The position numbers and the translations under genes were made by a program. Source: Sterolibacterium sp964521075 (GTDB lineage Bacteria > Pseudomonadota > Gammaproteobacteria > Burkholderiales > Rhodocyclaceae). From it: 41,629 nucleotides of DNA. The DNA is taken from assembly GCA_964521075.1 (NCBI GenBank), contig CAZFPI010000008.1, forward strand, positions 1 through 41,629. Reading direction: 5' to 3'. This document shows positions 39,600 to 41,629 of the stretch, piece by piece (positions within the stretch are counted from its first letter, which is position 1; every line of letters starts with the position of its first letter). The notes below the pieces were generated by a model, which worked only from the letters and a program-made list of their open reading frames with translations, made no database searches and was not told the origin of the DNA.

Positions 39600-41629
39600 T
39601 TAACGCGGGCCGACGCCAGGCGGGTTGCGCTTGCCTTCGCGTTCGGGCGTCAGCGGACGCTCGAGCCAGTCGACATCCTTGTCCTCGATCTTGTGCACCA
39701 CGACGAATTCGTCGCGCTGCGTGCCGACCGTTCCGTAGTAGTTGAAGCCGTAAGCGAGCTGGGCATAGCCGCCGACCATATTGGTGGGCTTGACCACGAC
39801 GCGCGTCACGGAGTTGAGGATGCCGCCGCGCTTGCCGGTGGTGGGCGAGCCCGGGACGTTCACGATCTTTTCCTGAGCGTGATACATCAGGGCCATGCCA
39901 CGCGGCACACGCTGCGAGACGACCACACGGGCCACCGTCGCACCGTTGCCATTGACGGCTTCGACCCAGTCGTTATCTTCCAGGCCGATGCTCTTGGCAT
40001 CATCCTCGGCGATCCAGAAGTAGGGGCCGCCACGGAAGAGATTGAGCATGCGAAGGTTGTCCTGATAGCTGGAGTGGATGCCCCACTTCGAGTGCGGCGT
40101 GATCCAGTTGAGCACCAGGTGCGGCTTGGCCAGAACGGCCTTGGGCGTGGCTTCGACGGCCTTCATGTCCAGACCCGGACGGAAGGCACAGAAGCCCTCG
40201 CCGAAGTCCAGCATCCAATCGTGATCCTGATAGAACTGCGCGCGGCCCGTCAGGGTGCGGAAAGGGATGTGCTCGTGGATGTTGGTGTAACCGGCGGTGT
40301 AGGACACGGTTTCCGACTCGATGCCCGACCAGGTCGGCGCGGTGATGATCTTGCGCGGCTGTGCCTGGATATCGCGGAAGGTGATCTTGTCTTCGTGACG
40401 ACCGGCATAGAGGTGGTGATGGTCGATACCCGTCTTGACCGACAGTGCCGACCAGGACTTGTGCGCCACTTCACCGTTCGTTTCCGGTGCCATACGCAGC
40501 ACGGCGTCGCAAGCGGCGATGTCGGCAGCGATGCTGGGCATGCCCTTGGTGATCCCTTCTTCGAGAATCTCACCGTTGAGCGACTTCAGCTCGTTGATTT
40601 CCTGGTCGGTATTCCAGTCGATGCCCTTGACGTTGTTGCCCAGCTTGTTCATCAAGGGACCGATGGCCTGGAACTTCTTCAGCGTATTCGGGTAATCGCG
40701 CGACACCACCTTCAAGAGCGGCAGGGTCTTGCCCGGGATCGGCTCGCACTCGCCCTTCTTCCAGTCCTTGACGCCAATCGCCTGGGCCAGTTCGAATTGC
40801 GAGTCGTGCTGCATCGGCAGGGCAACGACGTCCTTCTTCGTGCCCAGATGCTTTTCGGCCAGCTTGGAGAAAGCGCGGGCGATGTTCTGGAAAATCTGCC
40901 AGTCGGACTTCGATTCCCAGCCCGGATTGACAGCCTCGGACAGCGGATGCACGAAGGGGTGCATGTCGGTGGTGTTCAGATCATGCTTTTCGTACCAGGT
41001 CGCCGTCGGCAGGATGATGTCGGAATAGGCTCCCGTCGAATTCAGACGGAAGTTGATGTCCACCATCAGGTCGAGCTTGGCCGTCGGGCCATTTTCGTGC
41101 CACTTGATTTCCTTGCAGGCGCGGCCTTCGACACCCTCCTGCAGCACGCCGTTTTGCGCGCCGATCAGGTGCTTGAGGAAGTACTCGTGGCCCTTGGCCG
41201 AGCAGCCCAGCAGGTTGGAACGCCAGACGAAGAGGTTACGCACGAAGTTTTCCGGCGCGTCGACATCTTCGCTGGCAAAGGCCAGTTTGCCGGACTTGAG
41301 CTGGTCGACCATGTATTTGGCCACGGCCGCCTCATCCGTCGCGCCGGATTTCTCGGCTTCATTGACGATATCGATCGGGTTCTTGTTGAAGTGCGGGGCA
41401 GACGGCAGCCAGCCCAGGCGTTGCGAGACGACGTTGTAGTCGGCCAGCTGATAACCCTTGTACTTGCCCTTGGCGTTGTCGGCCAGCAGGCCGTCGGCCG
41501 AAACCTTTTCGTAACGCCACTGGTCGGTCTGGAAGTACCAGAAGGTGGTCGAGTTCATGTGACGCGGCGGACGATGCCAGTCGGTCGCGAAAGCAATCGG
41601 TGCCCAGCCGGCCTGCGGACGCAGCTTTT
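39600..41629 (-). CDS. narG: Respiratory nitrate reductase alpha subunit, C-terminal part (cut by window)
   Basis: The frame is open to the window edge, so only the last ~675 of about 1250 residues are present. It is the molybdopterin-containing catalytic subunit that reduces nitrate in the cytoplasm. Typical segments are WHRPPRHMNSTTFWYFQTDQ, the VDINFRLNSTGAYSDIILP and WYEKHDLNTTDMHPFVHPL block, and the C-terminal molybdopterin-binding region with THSKWGIHSSYQDN-like and YHAQEK motifs. The ATG at 41558 is internal, because coding continues upstream (KLRPQAGWAPIAFATDWHR). Promoter and any FNR or NarL sites lie outside the window. Confidence 0.96.
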   Translation of the reverse strand, partial: KLRPQAGWAPIAFATDWHRPPRHMNSTTFWYFQTDQWRYEKVSADGLLADNAKGKYKGYQLADYNVVSQRLGWLPSAPHFNKNPIDIVNEAEKSGATDEAAVAKYMVDQLKSGKLAFASEDVDAPENFVRNLFVWRSNLLGCSAKGHEYFLKHLIGAQNGVLQEGVEGRACKEIKWHENGPTAKLDLMVDINFRLNSTGAYSDIILPTATWYEKHDLNTTDMHPFVHPLSEAVNPGWESKSDWQIFQNIARAFSKLAEKHLGTKKDVVALPMQHDSQFELAQAIGVKDWKKGECEPIPGKTLPLLKVVSRDYPNTLKKFQAIGPLMNKLGNNVKGIDWNTDQEINELKSLNGEILEEGITKGMPSIAADIAACDAVLRMAPETNGEVAHKSWSALSVKTGIDHHHLYAGRHEDKITFRDIQAQPRKIITAPTWSGIESETVSYTAGYTNIHEHIPFRTLTGRAQFYQDHDWMLDFGEGFCAFRPGLDMKAVEATPKAVLAKPHLVLNWITPHSKWGIHSSYQDNLRMLNLFRGGPYFWIAEDDAKSIGLEDNDWVEAVNGNGATVARVVVSQRVPRGMALMYHAQEKIVNVPGSPTTGKRGGILNSVTRVVVKPTNMVGGYAQLAYGFNYYGTVGTQRDEFVVVHKIEDKDVDWLERPLTPEREGKRNPPGVGPR

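Noticed and set aside
1..41629. CRISPR arrays, rRNA or tRNA genes
   Set aside because: No regularly spaced 25-40 bp repeats with unique spacers and no recognisable structural RNA genes were seen; the tandem repeats found are 7-9 bp units without spacers.

Overview
The window reads as chromosome of a betaproteobacterium, probably a denitrifying Rhodocyclales or Sterolibacteriaceae relative. That rests on gene content (a leftward narGHJI respiratory nitrate reductase operon, trpGDC, hemW-rdgB-rph, yicC, an OxyR-type regulator) and on high-GC coding; the genus is inference. It is a draft scaffold: 100 Ns at 9621-9720 interrupt a gene.

Layout. 1-34: the first codons of a leftward gene that leaves the window, behind a ~580 bp non-coding stretch with NrdR-like boxes. 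615-4975: tightly overlapping leftward housekeeping and signalling genes (Ser/Thr kinase, PP2C phosphatase, rph, rdgB, hemW). 5065-5931: yicC. 6084-11216: leftward ABC export operon (a lipoprotein reading frame that appears frameshifted, a HlyD-type adaptor, an RbbA-type ATPase-permease fusion, a second permease). 11297-16197: a DDN-type nitroreductase divergent from a rightward acyl-CoA catabolic set (two unlike acyl-CoA dehydrogenases and an acyl-CoA ligase). 16204-20943: leftward marR-OMF-emrA-emrB efflux operon with a near-perfect 35 bp operator. About 21296-25957: a defence island. 26003-28622: trpGDC with its own promoter. 28634-36406: leftward oxyR, a large SWIM/SNF2 helicase, a FabH-like synthase and a GGDEF/EAL protein. 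36557-41629: narIJHG, with narG cut by the window end.

The most unusual part is the island. It carries two long, uninterrupted, chimeric reading frames. One joins the N-terminal two thirds of a type I methyltransferase (HsdM, with its SAM motif) to the last ~35 residues of a specificity subunit (HsdS). The other joins the nuclease domain of a type I restriction subunit (HsdR) to a C-terminal region that ends in a nitrilase-fold domain and resembles the RT-nitrilase proteins of DRT type 1 (UG1) antiphage systems, without the reverse transcriptase. Between them lie a zeta-toxin-like kinase and a small protein, joined by start/stop overlaps. The island lies between two versions of the trpG promoter, leader and start: a decayed one on the left (21112-21296) and the working one on the right (26003 onward). 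This suggests insertion at the 5' end of trpG with supply of a replacement 5' end. Whether the chimeras are functional, deletion scars or assembly errors cannot be settled from sequence alone.
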